From Piper betle (lineage: Eukaryota; Streptophyta; Magnoliopsida; Piperales; Piperaceae), in the NCBI GenBank assembly GCA_033002965.1, contig JAURVB010011016.1, positions 1-64,000 on the forward strand: a stretch of 64,000 nt of DNA, read 5' to 3'. A program made the position numbers and the translations under genes. Shown here one piece after another: positions 21,871-32,768 of this stretch. Every line of letters starts with the position of its first letter. Position 1 is the stretch's first letter. The notes below the pieces were generated by a model. That model saw only the letters and a program-made list of their open reading frames with translations. It searched no databases and was not told the origin of the DNA.

Positions 21871-22330
21871 TGTAAGATCCCTCAACTTAGTCTTACATAT
21901 AATACCTATTAGGAGAGGATCATGTTTATAAGTAGGAATAGACTATAGATCTTTAACTTGGGTTAACCATTTTAAAGAGATAACTTAGCCTATTACGTTG
22001 TACTTTAGGCCGGGTTAGTATAAATGGTATTAGAGCAACCTAGTTACGTGTTAGATGGTGGGCTGGACGAAGGATGTTGGCTAGGCTGTCGGTCACGGGC
22101 CAAAATAAGGTTGTGGGATGGGGCTAGCAATAGGCCAAGGGTAGGAATTTTGGGGACGAAATTTTTTAACGAGGGTGGATTGTTAGATCTCTCAACTTAG
22201 TCCCACATCTAATACTTACTGGAAAAATATCATGTTTATAAGTGAGAATGAACTATAAATCTTTAACTTGGGTTAACCATTTAAAGAAATAACTTAGGCC
22301 CATTACGTTGTACTTTTGGCCTGCATTTTA
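21871..22330 (+). mobile_element. Small gypsy-derived non-autonomous LTR element (TRIM-like)
   Basis: Two direct repeats of about 150 bases start at 21871 (TGTAAGATCC) and 22181 (TGTTAGATCT) and share CTCAACTTAGTC, TTAACTTGGGTTAACCATTT and ATTACGTTGTACTTT. A primer site TGGTATTAGAGC (22025-22036) follows the first. A polypurine-type tract (GAGGGTGGAT) precedes the second, in the context GGGGACGAAATTTTTTAACG, almost identical to that before the family A 3' LTR. There is no coding sequence; it presumably depends on chromovirus proteins. Confidence 0.7.
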
Positions 22331-22865
22331 TTTATAGCCGTTGAATTCTAAATAAATTTTGCCACCTTGCCACCTCCTTCCCCCCCCACATCGGCTGCAC
22401 GTGTCGTCCAGGCTTAGGGAAGAGTCGAGAAGGGGAAGTAGGTCGTTGGGGTAAGGAGAGGGAAGGAAGGGAGGTGGTGACAGCACTAGCGAGGCAGTGT
22501 CGCTAACTAGTAGCGGGCTCCCGGTGGTGGTGGAAGGAAAGGGGCGATGACAATTTCGTAATAAATACTTGACTCGCTCTTAAGTCGAGTCAATATTATG
22601 AAAAAAATTTAAAAAATAATATAAAATAATTTCATAATAAAAAATTTACTCACTCTTGACTCGAGTCGATGGGCCACGTCTCGGGCTCGAAACTTGGATG
22701 CCGCCCATCTTTGCCGGGTGGGAGAAACTTGACTCACTTGATAGGGGAAAAACACTTTGCCAGGTGGGGAGAAACTTGACTCGCTCGATAGGGGAAAAAA
22801 CACAGGTAGTGAAGAAAAAGAAACAATGAAATTTTATAATAAAAGCTTTACTCGCTCCTGATTCG

Positions 22866-23440
22866 AGTCAATATTATGAAATACATCTCAAAAAATATAA
22901 AAAAAATAGAGTAAAATACCATAAAACAAAATAATCCATTAGAACTCAATTATTTTATTTTATGATATTTTATTGTATTGTTTTTATTTTTTGGGATGTG
23001 TTTCATAATATTGACTTAAGTCGAGAGCGAGTCTAAGTTTTTATTACAAAACTACCCCTACCAATTTCTTTCCCGACAAGAGTCAAATTACGAAATACAT
23101 ATCAAAAAATATGAAATAAATAAAGTAAAATATCATAAAATAAAATAATCCATTAGAACTTGATTATTTTTTTATAGTATTTTTCTATATTTTTTATATT
23201 TTTGGGATGTATTTCATAATATTGACTCGAGTCGAGAGCGAGTAAAGTTTTTATTACAAAACAACCCCTACCAATTTCCTTCCCGACACAAGTCAATATT
23301 ACGAAATATATCTCAAAAATATGAAATAAATAAATAAAAATACCATAAAATAAAATAATCTATTAGAACTCGATTATTTTATTTTATGGTATTTTTCTAT
23401 ATTTTTATATTTTTTGGGATATATTTTATATTATAGTGTT
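22866..23440. repeat. Tandem array of three long-hairpin units
   Basis: Each of three units (22866-23016, 23081-23227, 23291-about 23440) is a near-perfect inverted repeat: AGTCAATATTACGAAATACA at one side and its complement, TGTATTTCATAATATTGACT, at the other. They are separated by 64-base spacers that also repeat (GAGAGCGAGT, TTTTTATTACAAAAC, CCTACCAATTTC). The period is about 213 bases. A partial fourth unit lies near 22570-22640. Similar words occur just upstream of the GC block in the family A and B LTRs. Confidence 0.75.
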
Positions 23441-23489
23441 CGGTCAGGAGCAAGACAAATTTTTATTATGAAACTACCCCTATCCATTC

Positions 23490-24110
23490 CTTCTCCCCTG
23501 GCGTGCCACCCCTGTTTCCCCCTGTTTTGCAGTGCCACCCCACCGTTGGTGACCTCACTGGCAGTCGCTCACTGCCAGCCAATGACGCAACCGACCAATG
23601 CTGTTGCCACCTCATCAATCTCATAATTCGGCCCCACCTCACACACAATAGAGGAGCCCCTGTTCTAAGCCGAGTGGAGTGGGAGCAGGAGCGGGCATGA
23701 CCAGGGCAACGACCTCTCCACCCGCCTCACATGCAACATCTCCTCTCCCTTCCATTGACTCCTCCCCGATGGACACCGTCAAAAGGCCTCCATGGCCATC
23801 TCCATCGCCACCCTTGGCGGCATCGAATCCTCCACTCCAACACCTTCCTGACCCACCAGGCCTCCTCGTCCTCGCCGTTAAGTCACGCCGCTTCCCTCCT
23901 CCCCAACCCTATCTACGTAGCCCCGACTCCGTCGTCACCGACTTCTCCAGCGCCAGGTGCGCCCTTGTCACCTCTGGTGGCGACCCGACATCGAAGCTTT
24001 TGGGGTTGCTTCTAGCGTCAGAGGGGTCGAGGAGGACGCCGGCGTGGAGGAACCCAGGGCAACAGATGGGGGGGGGGGAGGTTGAGAGCAGGGAGGGGAA
24101 GGGGGATGGG
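23490..24110. other. GC-rich tract within the composite insertion
   Basis: Two overlapping open frames (23679-24146 and 23731-24015, plus strand) run here, rich in Pro, Ser and Leu, without a recognisable domain. A captured gene fragment is possible but unproven. A pure G run at about 24068-24079 precedes the terminal hairpin. Confidence 0.4.
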
Positions 24111-24674
24111 GATTTTTCTAGCCGTTGGATTCTATCCAATGGCTAGAAAACTACAGCACAGCCTGCCCCTCTCTCTCTCTCTGTATATATATATATATAT
24201 AGGATTATTTCGTGCTTGATAAAGGCTAGGAGTTTGGTGTCTTTTTGGTTAAAAATCACGTCGAAAATATTAGAGAATCAATATTATGTAAGGTAAGGTT
24301 TAACAAGTCTTCTGTTACAAATATCACAAAGAAATAACTGGGATTCACGAGCAGCAGGGACGGAGTAAACTTTCCCTCGTTTGGAAGAACCACAAAAACA
24401 GACAAAGAAGCCGGCAAGTTTGACAACCACATCAAAAACCAACAAAGTTTTTTTTTAATGAGATAGTAAAATTTGTAATTTAGCATGGTGGACAAAAGAT
24501 TTGAGACCTTCCAGTAGTGCTATGTTCTTGGTCATCATCTTCTAAACGTCTTAAATCAGAGCAGGTAAGTGAACAATAACAGAGTAGCAAAACCATTAGC
24601 CTCAAACCCATTATCCTATATATATGTGTGTGTGTATGTATCCATATTGTACCAACAGAATTTCCTCCTAAAAC

Positions 24675-26535
24675 ATGGAGCAGATTCAACACAAACATGT
24701 AGAGATCAGAGGCCTACAGATTCATGTTGCCGAAATCGGAACAGGTACCTGCATACCCACCTAGCTAACGTCTATCTTTTGATCTAAATCTATGTGCTTC
24801 CAATGTTATACATCCATGTTGGTACGCAGGACCGCTGGTCGTGTACTTGCATGGCTTCCCGGAGATTTGGTAATCTTGGCGCCACCACATGTTGGCAGTG
24901 GCCTGGGCTGGGTACCGAGCCATTGCCCTAGATTGGAGAGGCAATGGTCTCTTCCAGCAGCCACCAATGCAAGAGTGGACTGTGGAGCAAACAGTCATTA
25001 GCTGATCTAGAAGATGACCTCCTTGCCATCCTTGACACCTTAGACCGTTGGGTCCTTTGGGCCCTCACTTAAGCTTCAAAATCACTATTGGGTCCAATGG
25101 GCTTTCAAATGGGACTTGCAATAAGTGTTATGGGCCTCTCTTAATCCAAAAGTTAGCTCAAGAATTAAGGCTTTCCATTAACCTATATACAAGTCACTAA
25201 TAACCTCTATACATGATGTGGGATAAACCTAATAATTCTCTCCCTCACACATCATGTCACCCGAATCATCTCCCCTCACCACATGCAAGGACCACATGTT
25301 ATAGTGAAGTTCCAGAAGACTCTAATTTGAGTTAGCCCACCCGAATCATCTCCCTCTCACCACATAGTGAAGTTCCAGGAGACTCCAATTCGGGCTGACG
25401 CAACACTAAGCCAACCAGGATGTGATACCACTGTTAAGTCCTTTGGGCCCCCACCCAAGTTTTAAAATTATTATTGGGTCTAATGGGCTTTCAAACGGGA
25501 CTTGCAATAAGTGTTACGAGTCTCTCTTAATCCAAAAATTAACTCAAAAATTAAAGTTTTTTCATTAGCCTATATACAAGTCACCAACTTCTATATACGA
25601 TGTGGGATAAACCCAACATAGACATCCTAGAGGCATTGCCCACTGCTTAAAATTCAGTGATTCAGCATCTAAACGAACTCTGTAGCTGATATGATCATGT
25701 ATATTTGTTTATGATTGATGGTGTGGAAGGCATCTCTGGTGGCCAAGGATTTTGGTGCATCACCAGCTTACAATCTCTCTGTTCTGCACCCGGAGAGGAT
25801 TATGGGTATGACTGTTTTGGGCATGCCTTTCCTTACCAAACCTTTGGGCTTTGACACTCTTTCTGAAGACTATTATCTATGCCGGTTCATGGTAAGCTCA
25901 TGAATCTTGTCGGTCTCATTGTTCTGCTTCATTTTAGGGCAACAATTTTTCATGAAAGGCATTTCTTCAAGCAGGTGCCTGGGCGTGCAGAAGCAGATTT
26001 TGGGCGGTTTGATGTGAGGACTGTGGTGAAAAGAATTTACATTTTGTTCACATGGAGTGAGCTTCAAGTGGCTGGCAAGGATGAGGAGATCCTGGACCTG
26101 GTAGACCCATCTGACCCCAGCAGGTTTAGTGAGGAAGATCTGTCATTCTATGCAAGCTGGTATGAGAAATCTGGATTTCACTATGCTTTGCATATCCCAT
26201 ATAGGTAGAATATGACTACAACCATATAAATTAATTTGGCCAAATGGGTTTTGTTATTAGCCTAAACTATGGTTGATTATTGTAGGAGTCTGTTTAAAAA
26301 ACCCCGTATCAATGTGAACTCCAAAGTGGAAGTCCCTGTGCTGCTAATCATGGGGGAGAAGGACTATGTTCTGAAAATCTCAGGGAGGGAGGAGTACATT
26401 AGAAGTGGGGAAATCAAGGAGTTTGTTCCTGACTTGGAGTTGGCTTTCATTCCTGAAGGGACCGATTTCGTTCAGGAGCAGTTCCCAGAGAAGATCAATG
26501 AGCTTCTCATTGACTTTCTGAAGAAACAGATATGA
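24675..26535 (+). pseudogene. EH2, disrupted epoxide hydrolase-like gene
   Basis: It aligns exon by exon with EH4. Exon 1 24675-24744 is intact. Exon 2 (24830-25632) has a TAA stop at 24871-24873 two codons after HGFPEIW, seven extra bases at 24979-24985, the TRIM at 25046-25618, and a GC instead of GT donor. Exon 3 25730-25891 keeps VAKDFGA. Exon 4 25975-26204 has lost six bases in frame. In exon 5 (26286-26535) the catalytic base codon is GAT (Asp, 26464-26466) where EH1, EH3 and EH4 have His. The reading frame cannot give a full protein, and the His-to-Asp change would itself be expected to kill activity. Confidence 0.9.
25046..25618 (-). mobile_element. TRIM element in EH2 exon 2
   Basis: The exon is split by 573 bases flanked by a perfect 5-base duplication TAGAC (25041-25045 and 25619-25623). 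Direct terminal repeats of 189 and 187 bases (25046-25234, 25432-25618) end in TGTT/AACA-type termini, the left one mutated. On the minus strand TGGTATCA, the start of a tRNA-iMet primer site, follows the repeat at 25424-25431, and a purine-rich tract (complement of 25235-25250) precedes the other repeat, so the element points left. It has no coding capacity. The uninterrupted exon is seen in EH4. Confidence 0.88.
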
Positions 26536-26910
26536 TCAGTTTGTCATTGCAACTCGAAGAGCCAAAAGCTGATACAAAAACCTTAAAAAAAAAATTGATA
26601 GAAGCTGGTCTATCGCAGCTTTCTTCCCCAAGGATCTCCACGGGCGAAACCGAGTCTGGTATCATCAAATTGACCTATTGGGGAGAAAAGGTGTAGGCAG
26701 GATTGGGGAGAGAGGTAATAAATAATTTAAATTAAATAAAGTCATAGATATTTTGACAATTAAAATTTTAAAGACCATAAAAGTAAACTTTTATAGTTAT
26801 ATATAAATAATTAAATAACATTCAATCGAATCGATAAATCGGTTATAATAATATTTTCTATCATTATTATTTATATTTAAAATCTTTCGATATGGATATC
26901 AGATCATCGG
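26536..26910. other. EH2 3' flank and duplication junction
   Basis: EH2 3' sequence runs to 26614. From 26615 the sequence matches the region from 19434, upstream of EH1, including an AT-rich zone and TTTCGATATGGATATCAGATC. No gene is present. Confidence 0.7.
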
Positions 26911-28677
26911 TGTAAAACCCGCGATTTGAGTCAGGGTTTTATATCCAGAACCGGTCGGTTCGACCGTTACTTCCGAGTTGAGTCAATTTCAGAACACGTG
27001 TACTGAGCCGATGCCGGTCTCGTGTATGAGCCATGAAGGTCATGTGTACCCAAGTATATGATGATAACGTCATGAACATAATAGAAAAGAATGAGTTATC
27101 AGAATATATGAGAGTATGCAGTTTATTTTTTTTATTATGATATATAATGGATCGTAGAATTAGTTTTAGGCCGTTTACCGCATTAAGGGCATTTTGGGTG
27201 GGTTGATAGTTCTAGAACATATCATTATGATGATTCGGTGTTGTTTGATTTTATTAGATTTTTTTCCAATTTTTTATGGAATTTTCTAAGACTTAAATAT
27301 TATTTTTGACTCTAGTCGGAGACGAGTCAAGTAATATTTACGAGTTTGCCATCGAGTATTTTTCTCCCCCATGCCTTCTTCCCCGACCCTTACCTCGATG
27401 CACCGCCAATGTGCACATCGCTGCCGCTGCCGTGGACGCCCGCCCGGCCGCCGATCGCCACCGCCTAGCCCAGTGACGACGTCGCCATGCTGCCCGACCA
27501 GGTCTGGCCCCAATCGGGCCGCCGCGACGCGAGGAAGCCACGCCGCAATGCCTCGCCCACGTTGCGCTTCCGTCGCCGATTTTGCCGCCGGCGATCGGCG
27601 CCGCCGCGATCGGTCGGTCGTCTCGGCACCCTCAGCCCTCCAGCAATCTTCCCCGACCGGAACGGAGGCCATCGCCATCGTGGCCGGCCGGATCTAGCCA
27701 CCATCACCGCCGGCTCGGTTTTATGCATTTTCAGGCGAGCCGCCACCTCCGTTGGCCCCGTCGACCTCGTAAATGAGTCGGGCTCACCGAGCCGGTTCCA
27801 AGGGTACCCAACACGACCACTTTCCAACCAGTAGACGCCGCCGACGACTGTAGCCGAAAAACCACCAAAAACTGTCGGAAAACTGGAATTTCTGGAATTC
27901 GATGGAATTCACCGGATCTTCCACGGGGCTCACCCAGTCAAGCCCGATCGAGCTTCAGACGCCGATGAGCGCCGAATTTGAGCTCCGAGACACGCAATGG
28001 AACCCTAGCCATCGCCGATTGCCGACTACGTGAGGTATAATTACCTCCGATTGAGTTATTTAAAATTGATTATGATTGTTAGCATAACATGCTAGAATTA
28101 ACTAGTTGTCATGATGAATGCCAGATTATGAATGAAGTAAAGATGTGTAGGATGTGATTAACAGGGAATGATAGTTAAGTGATCTGATGAACTAAAGTAA
28201 ATTTGAGCATGATAATCAAGTACAACGTAACTTAGGAAATATAATTAGATTGATATTAATAGGATAAGTTGGAATTACTTTCACATTTATAATTGTTGCT
28301 TGTTATGGTTGATGATTGAATTGTGTGTGATGTTCATTACGTTTGATGCATCATTTAGTTAGCAGGCGTTAGTATTTAGTTTTGATGTGTAGGTACGAAG
28401 TAAGAGCTCGCCGCCTAGGCGGAATGATACGCTTGGAGCTTCTACCAGGTCCGTTTATGACTCGACTTTGTTTTACGTCTTTCTATTGTATGTTTATCTT
28501 ATCATTTGCAGGACGGGTTAAGTGGCGTTTTATTGGATCCCACTTAACTCGGGCCATCTAGCCAAACAGATTTCCGGATTAATAACCCCTCGAGGATGAG
28601 ATCCCTCGAGGATGATTTCGAAAACAAGATCCACCACAAGTTGCCTTCGGGCCTATTATATAAATCCTTACCCAGCC

Positions 28678-29771
28678 CTTCGGCACCTAGCGGCGTCCGA
28701 AATCCTATCAGATTGGACCGGGTGCGTTCGGCGGATGATCCAGCGAATTTCCCACAAATCCAATTTCCGGCGGTTCCGGCAGTTTTCCGGCGAGTGTCGG
28801 CGGTTTTCCGGCGGATTCCGACGGTTTTCCGGCGATGATTTGGGACGGAGCAATCAGGGGGTCTATCGGCACCAGCTCGACGAGCTCGGTCCAATGGTGG
28901 TGTCAAACAGGGTAACCGAGGCGGCGATGGCCGTCGGCGGCGGCGTCGAAAGTGGGTGGCGGCGGCGGCGTTCTCCGATCGAGGCTCGACCGGCCTCGAC
29001 GGTGGTCGGGACGATGGGGGAAACGTCGGCGACGTCGAGGGGGTGGTCGTCGGGGTCACAGCGGCGGCGGCGCGGCTCGGACGGCGGCGAAATCAGTGGG
29101 CGGAGCGTCGCGGCTTGTGGGGCGATTCCGGCGTCGTGGCGGCGCGACGGTGGCCGGGGTTGGTCGGGGCGACACGGCGACGACACGACGGGGCGGGGCG
29201 GCGTCGATCGGCGGCCAGGCGGCGTCGGCCGTGGCGGCGGTGGCGCGCGAACAGGGGCGGCGGCGGTTAGGGTTTGGGCGTGGGGGTGAAAAGGTCGGGA
29301 GGAAGAAGAAGTGTGTGCGATGGCATTTTCGTAAATAAGTATTGACTCGATTCCGACTCGAGTCAAAATAATAACTAGTTCATAATAAATTCTAAAAAAA
29401 TCTAAAAAAATATGGAAAAATCACATAAAATAAAACAAACACAACAACATCCAAATGGCATGCTCTATAACTAATAACCCACCCGAATATAATCAAACGC
29501 AACCTAATGCGTTATTCGGCCTAAAACTATTTCTACGATCAAACATATAAAAAGAAAAAATACTGCATACTTTCATATATTCAGATAACTCGCATCTCAC
29601 CATCTTCTCGACGTTATCATCATATATTCAGGTACACCTGACTCTCATCGCTCATAGCTCACGGCTGGTCTCGACTCAGCACGCGATTCATGAAACCGAC
29701 TCGACTCGAACCAACGATCGAACCGACTGGTTCGGTAACGTAAAACCCTGACTCGAATCACGGGTTTTACA
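28678..29771 (-). repeat. Inverted, truncated family A LTR inside the solo LTR
   Basis: The reverse complement from 29771 starts TGTAAAACCC and follows the family A LTR to the equivalent of about 4270 (CTAGGTGCCGAA), then stops. One end is therefore a true LTR terminus and the other a breakpoint. No target duplication is visible because host LTR sequence was deleted at the same event. Open frames of up to 225 aa on both strands here are GC-block artefacts. Confidence 0.8.
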
Positions 29772-30129
29772 GTAACACTTGTTATTGACGTGTTTTTAAA
29801 CTATATGTAGGTAACAATTACGAGTTGGAGGAGCCAGCTTGGATGGAGGAGCAATGATGTCATTTGCACACATGTCAGTCGATAGATTAATTAATATTTT
29901 GTTATGATATTATTATCTTGAGAATGACGTGAAATGCTGAGACACAATATGATGTGATTAATGCTTAAGATATGATGATAGGACGTAATTAAGTGTTAAA
30001 AGATGATGAGATGATGTGAACAGAAATAGATTGGGCAATGGAAGCATGGTGGGTTGAGACCCAAGTTCTAGAGTGAGCTACAACATGTTAGATTTTGTAT
30101 TTTGTATGAATGAAATTGTTTGATAAATA

Positions 30130-30133
<4 letters not shown>

Positions 30134-30168
<35 letters not shown>
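30134..30168. repeat. Uninterrupted (TA)n in family B LTR: empty site
   Basis: The run lies between a TGAATGAAAT context and ATTGACAGGGTGG, exactly as the two TA runs do on either side of the element at 11310-12203. Confidence 0.85.
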
Positions 30169-30171
<3 letters not shown>

Positions 30172-30652
30172 TGCATATGTATATTGACAGGGTGGCCCCT
30201 AATTACATTTTTAGGGGAAACTCTTGTCCGTTATATTTCAAAATTTTTATTAATTTTATCGGGATTGTCTTGATGTGTACTTTGATTTGCATGTCATCAT
30301 GTAGTACCATGTTAGGATTTGTGCATTTATCCATGCATTGAAAGTTATATCTTCATCTTAAGACGCCGAGATTGGATCCGCATGAGTTAGGTTCGGGTTA
30401 GCCGACCTAACCGGGGCCTGTAACATGCCAGTTCGGTTCACGAGCGTGAACTGGATTTGGGGTGTTACAATCGGCCTATTTTGTGTACTTAAAATTTCCA
30501 AACCTACATATCATACTTTTTGGTTTGTTTAAATTATTCAAATTTTAAATTATTTTTTAATATTTTTTTGTTTGATTTAATTCAAAATATTTGACGGATG
30601 ACGTGGAAGAGAAAACTACTTGAGACAAGAAAATTTACGGAGGCAATTTGGA

Positions 30653-32673
30653 TCATAGTTGCAAAAATTAGAATCGGTTTTCAAGGGAGTCACTGAATCG
30701 GATCGAATCGGTCTAAATCGGTCAGAAATCGGTTTAGTTAAATCGGTCCAAATCGATCATATATAAAAATTTAACAACTCATAACATAAATACATAATTT
30801 TTCAACACAAATACATAAGTTTATAATTTAATACAAGTACAAAAGATCATCAATTTTTATCACCACAAGACAACAATTTCATAAGTGTAACATTTGATAT
30901 ATTATCATTTGTGCTCTATCAAATAATAACAACAAGTCATTAATACAAGTCCACAAAATTAAGGTTTAGCATAGTTTAGCACAATTTTACATAGTTATTA
31001 TTAAATCATCTAATATGTTGTTTGAAGTGATATACCCCTCAACTTATGATTTTTTTACAAAAGTTACAAGTTACTCGCTTCTTGAATATGTCAACTGGTG
31101 TATCATATTCTCAACTAATATATATCTTCCCTATGACAAATCTGGCATTGATAAAAAATACAGTAATAGCTAAATTCAAAATCTAAGTTAGTGTCAAAAC
31201 GAAAGGATAGCGTGAGATCATAAATTAAATTAACAAATTCATTATAAATCAACAAATCAACTATCAACCATCAACCATCAACATTTCAAACCAAAAGCAA
31301 AAGCGGAGGTCGAGAATCCACAACCTAGAGAGCATCCAAGTGAAATTTTCCACAAATCCCTTTCCTCCAAGTGCAAATGAAGAGACAACATCAAATTAGA
31401 AATATACAAAAACTTAATCACCAATAAAATTTGGACAATTTATTGCATAACAAAGCATGCTCAAATAAGCAGAACAGGCTCTCCCCAACAAAAAAATTTT
31501 CAAACATTCACAAGCAAGCAATACAATCCTACATTTCTAGACAACTAAAAGAACACAAACTCAGATAAAATTCATAACATGTTGATCATGCAGCCCATTG
31601 CATCAGAGAATTATACTCAACTAAGAACAAAAGACTGAGCATTGATAATTAAGATCATAAATTATAGTAATCAACCATCAAAAATTTATCATAAATCAAC
31701 AAATTCATCAACAAATCAACCATCAACCATCAACATTTCAAACCAAATGTGTACAATGTCGAATTTGTTCCAACAACGACAATGATACTTGAGATCATAA
31801 ATTATAGTAATCAACCATCAACAATGCCAAAAGACCAGCAAAAATCATACCCTATAACAAACAAAAAATTTGCACACCATACAATTTGTAATAAAAAACA
31901 ACAGCTAAATATAAAAAAAAAGAGCACCAAATTCATCATCAACAAACAGCATCTAGAACAAACACTAAATTTGCACAACATAGAATTTGTACCAAATTAG
32001 AACAAATAGAAAAGGCATGAAAATTTTCAAAAAAAAAATTACAAAGGTACAAACAAAGGCCAGAGGGAAGGGCCGGCGGTGGAGGGAGGGGCTGAGGCAA
32101 GGGGCGGCACTCGGTGTCGGCAGTGGAGGGAGGGGTGAAGCCGGCAGGAAGGGGCGGTAGACAAGCAAAGGGAGGGCAAACGCAAGGGGCGGCGGCGGAG
32201 GGAGGGCAGATGCAAGGGGCGGCGGTGGAGGGAGGGGCAGAGGCAAGGGGCGGCATATGGGTTCGGCGGCAGAAGGAGGGGCGAGGCCGGAGGAAAAGGG
32301 TGGCGGCAACAGGCAAAGGGAGGGCGGAGGCAAGGATTAACGGCAACGGACAGGCGGAAGGAGAGGCAAGGAGGTAGATTTTAAGTTTTTTAAATTTTGA
32401 TTCTACTTTTACCTATGTATAAATAATTTATTTATTATCATATCTAAAGCATTTTAGCCATTTATCCATAAAAATTAATTCTACCCAATTTATCCTAATT
32501 TTGAATCCGCTGTGAAACGGTCAAAATTGGGGTGAAACGACTGATTCGGCAATAATTTTATAAAAAAAATATATTTATAAAATTTTTTAAATTAAATTAT
32601 TTTCTATCCGAATTAAATCAGCCGATTTCAAAAATAATCGGCGCTTAAGATGAGGCGAATTTTTTCATCCCTA
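30653..32673. mobile_element. hAT-like non-autonomous element, about 2.0 kb
   Basis: It interrupts sequence that is continuous in unit 1. The 8-base flanks AATTTGGA and AGTTTGGA differ at one position. The left end (TAGTTGCAAAAATTAG) and the reverse complement of the right end (AGGGATGAAAAAATTCG) are loosely alike, and AATCGG words crowd both ends, as in the MITE at 18440. The interior is AT-rich with a repeated CAACCATCAACCATCAAC segment (about 31260 and 31720), then a G-rich array (32060-32370). No transposase was found. Confidence 0.65.
32060..32370 (+). repeat. G-rich minisatellite
   Basis: Repeats of GGCAAGGGGCGGCGGAGGGAGGG-like units with a period of about 30 bases. Many runs of three or four G suggest G-quadruplex potential. 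Proline-rich minus-strand frames (up to 135 aa) here are low-complexity and not called. Confidence 0.7.
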
Positions 32674-32768
32674 AGTTTGGACTCCATTTTAACCTCGAGG
32701 CTGATACATAAGAAGCGTGTGACCTCTAGAAACCAAAGTGGAGGAGGACAAGCTATCGTCTCTGAGAC

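Larger units (their letters stand above)
21532..24202. mobile_element. Composite insertion inside a (TA)n run downstream of EH1
   Basis: The EH1 and EH3 3' flanks align up to a TA run and resume after it. EH3 has just the run (34231-34262), while EH1 has about 2.6 kb in the middle of it. The right end (24114-24150) is a hairpin with core GCCGTTGGAT/ATCCAATGGC, followed by CTACAGCACAGCC, matching the arrangement of the element at 11310-12203. The left end contains TTTGCTGT, also shared. A similar half-site (GGGCCGTTGGAT) is at about 21804. Nested inside are a small LTR element, an array of long hairpins and GC-rich tracts. No protein can be supported. Confidence 0.65.
19434..26614 (+). repeat. 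Segmental duplication, unit 1 (EH1 + EH2)
   Basis: Sequence from 19434 is repeated from 26615. The 19434 context GCAGCTTTCTTCCCC reappears at 26615, directly after GAAGCTGGTCTATC, which in unit 2 is followed by different sequence (36104 on). The head-to-tail junction is therefore at 26614/26615, with at most two bases of microhomology. Unit 1 carries a composite insertion at 21590-24190 and a TRIM at 25046-25618 that unit 2 lacks. Confidence 0.85.
26911..30469 (+). mobile_element. Solo family B LTR
   Basis: It begins TGTAAAACCC, ends GGTGTTACA, and is flanked by a perfect 5-base duplication ATCGG (26906-26910, 30470-30474). Unit 1 has the uninserted site, with a single ATCGG followed by the same downstream sequence. 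A solo LTR arises by recombination between the two LTRs of a full element. It carries an inverted family A fragment at 28678-29771 in place of roughly 520 bases equivalent to 10450-10970. Confidence 0.9.

Noticed and set aside
22866..23440. CRISPR-like or satellite array
   Set aside because: Repeats are long inverted repeats with conserved spacers, not short direct repeats with variable spacers.
28544..29366. Several 100-225 aa frames on both strands
   Set aside because: GC block of the inverted LTR fragment; same explanation as at 3614.
31939..32346. Proline-rich 122-135 aa minus-strand frames
   Set aside because: Translation of a G-rich minisatellite inside a transposon; no conserved domain.
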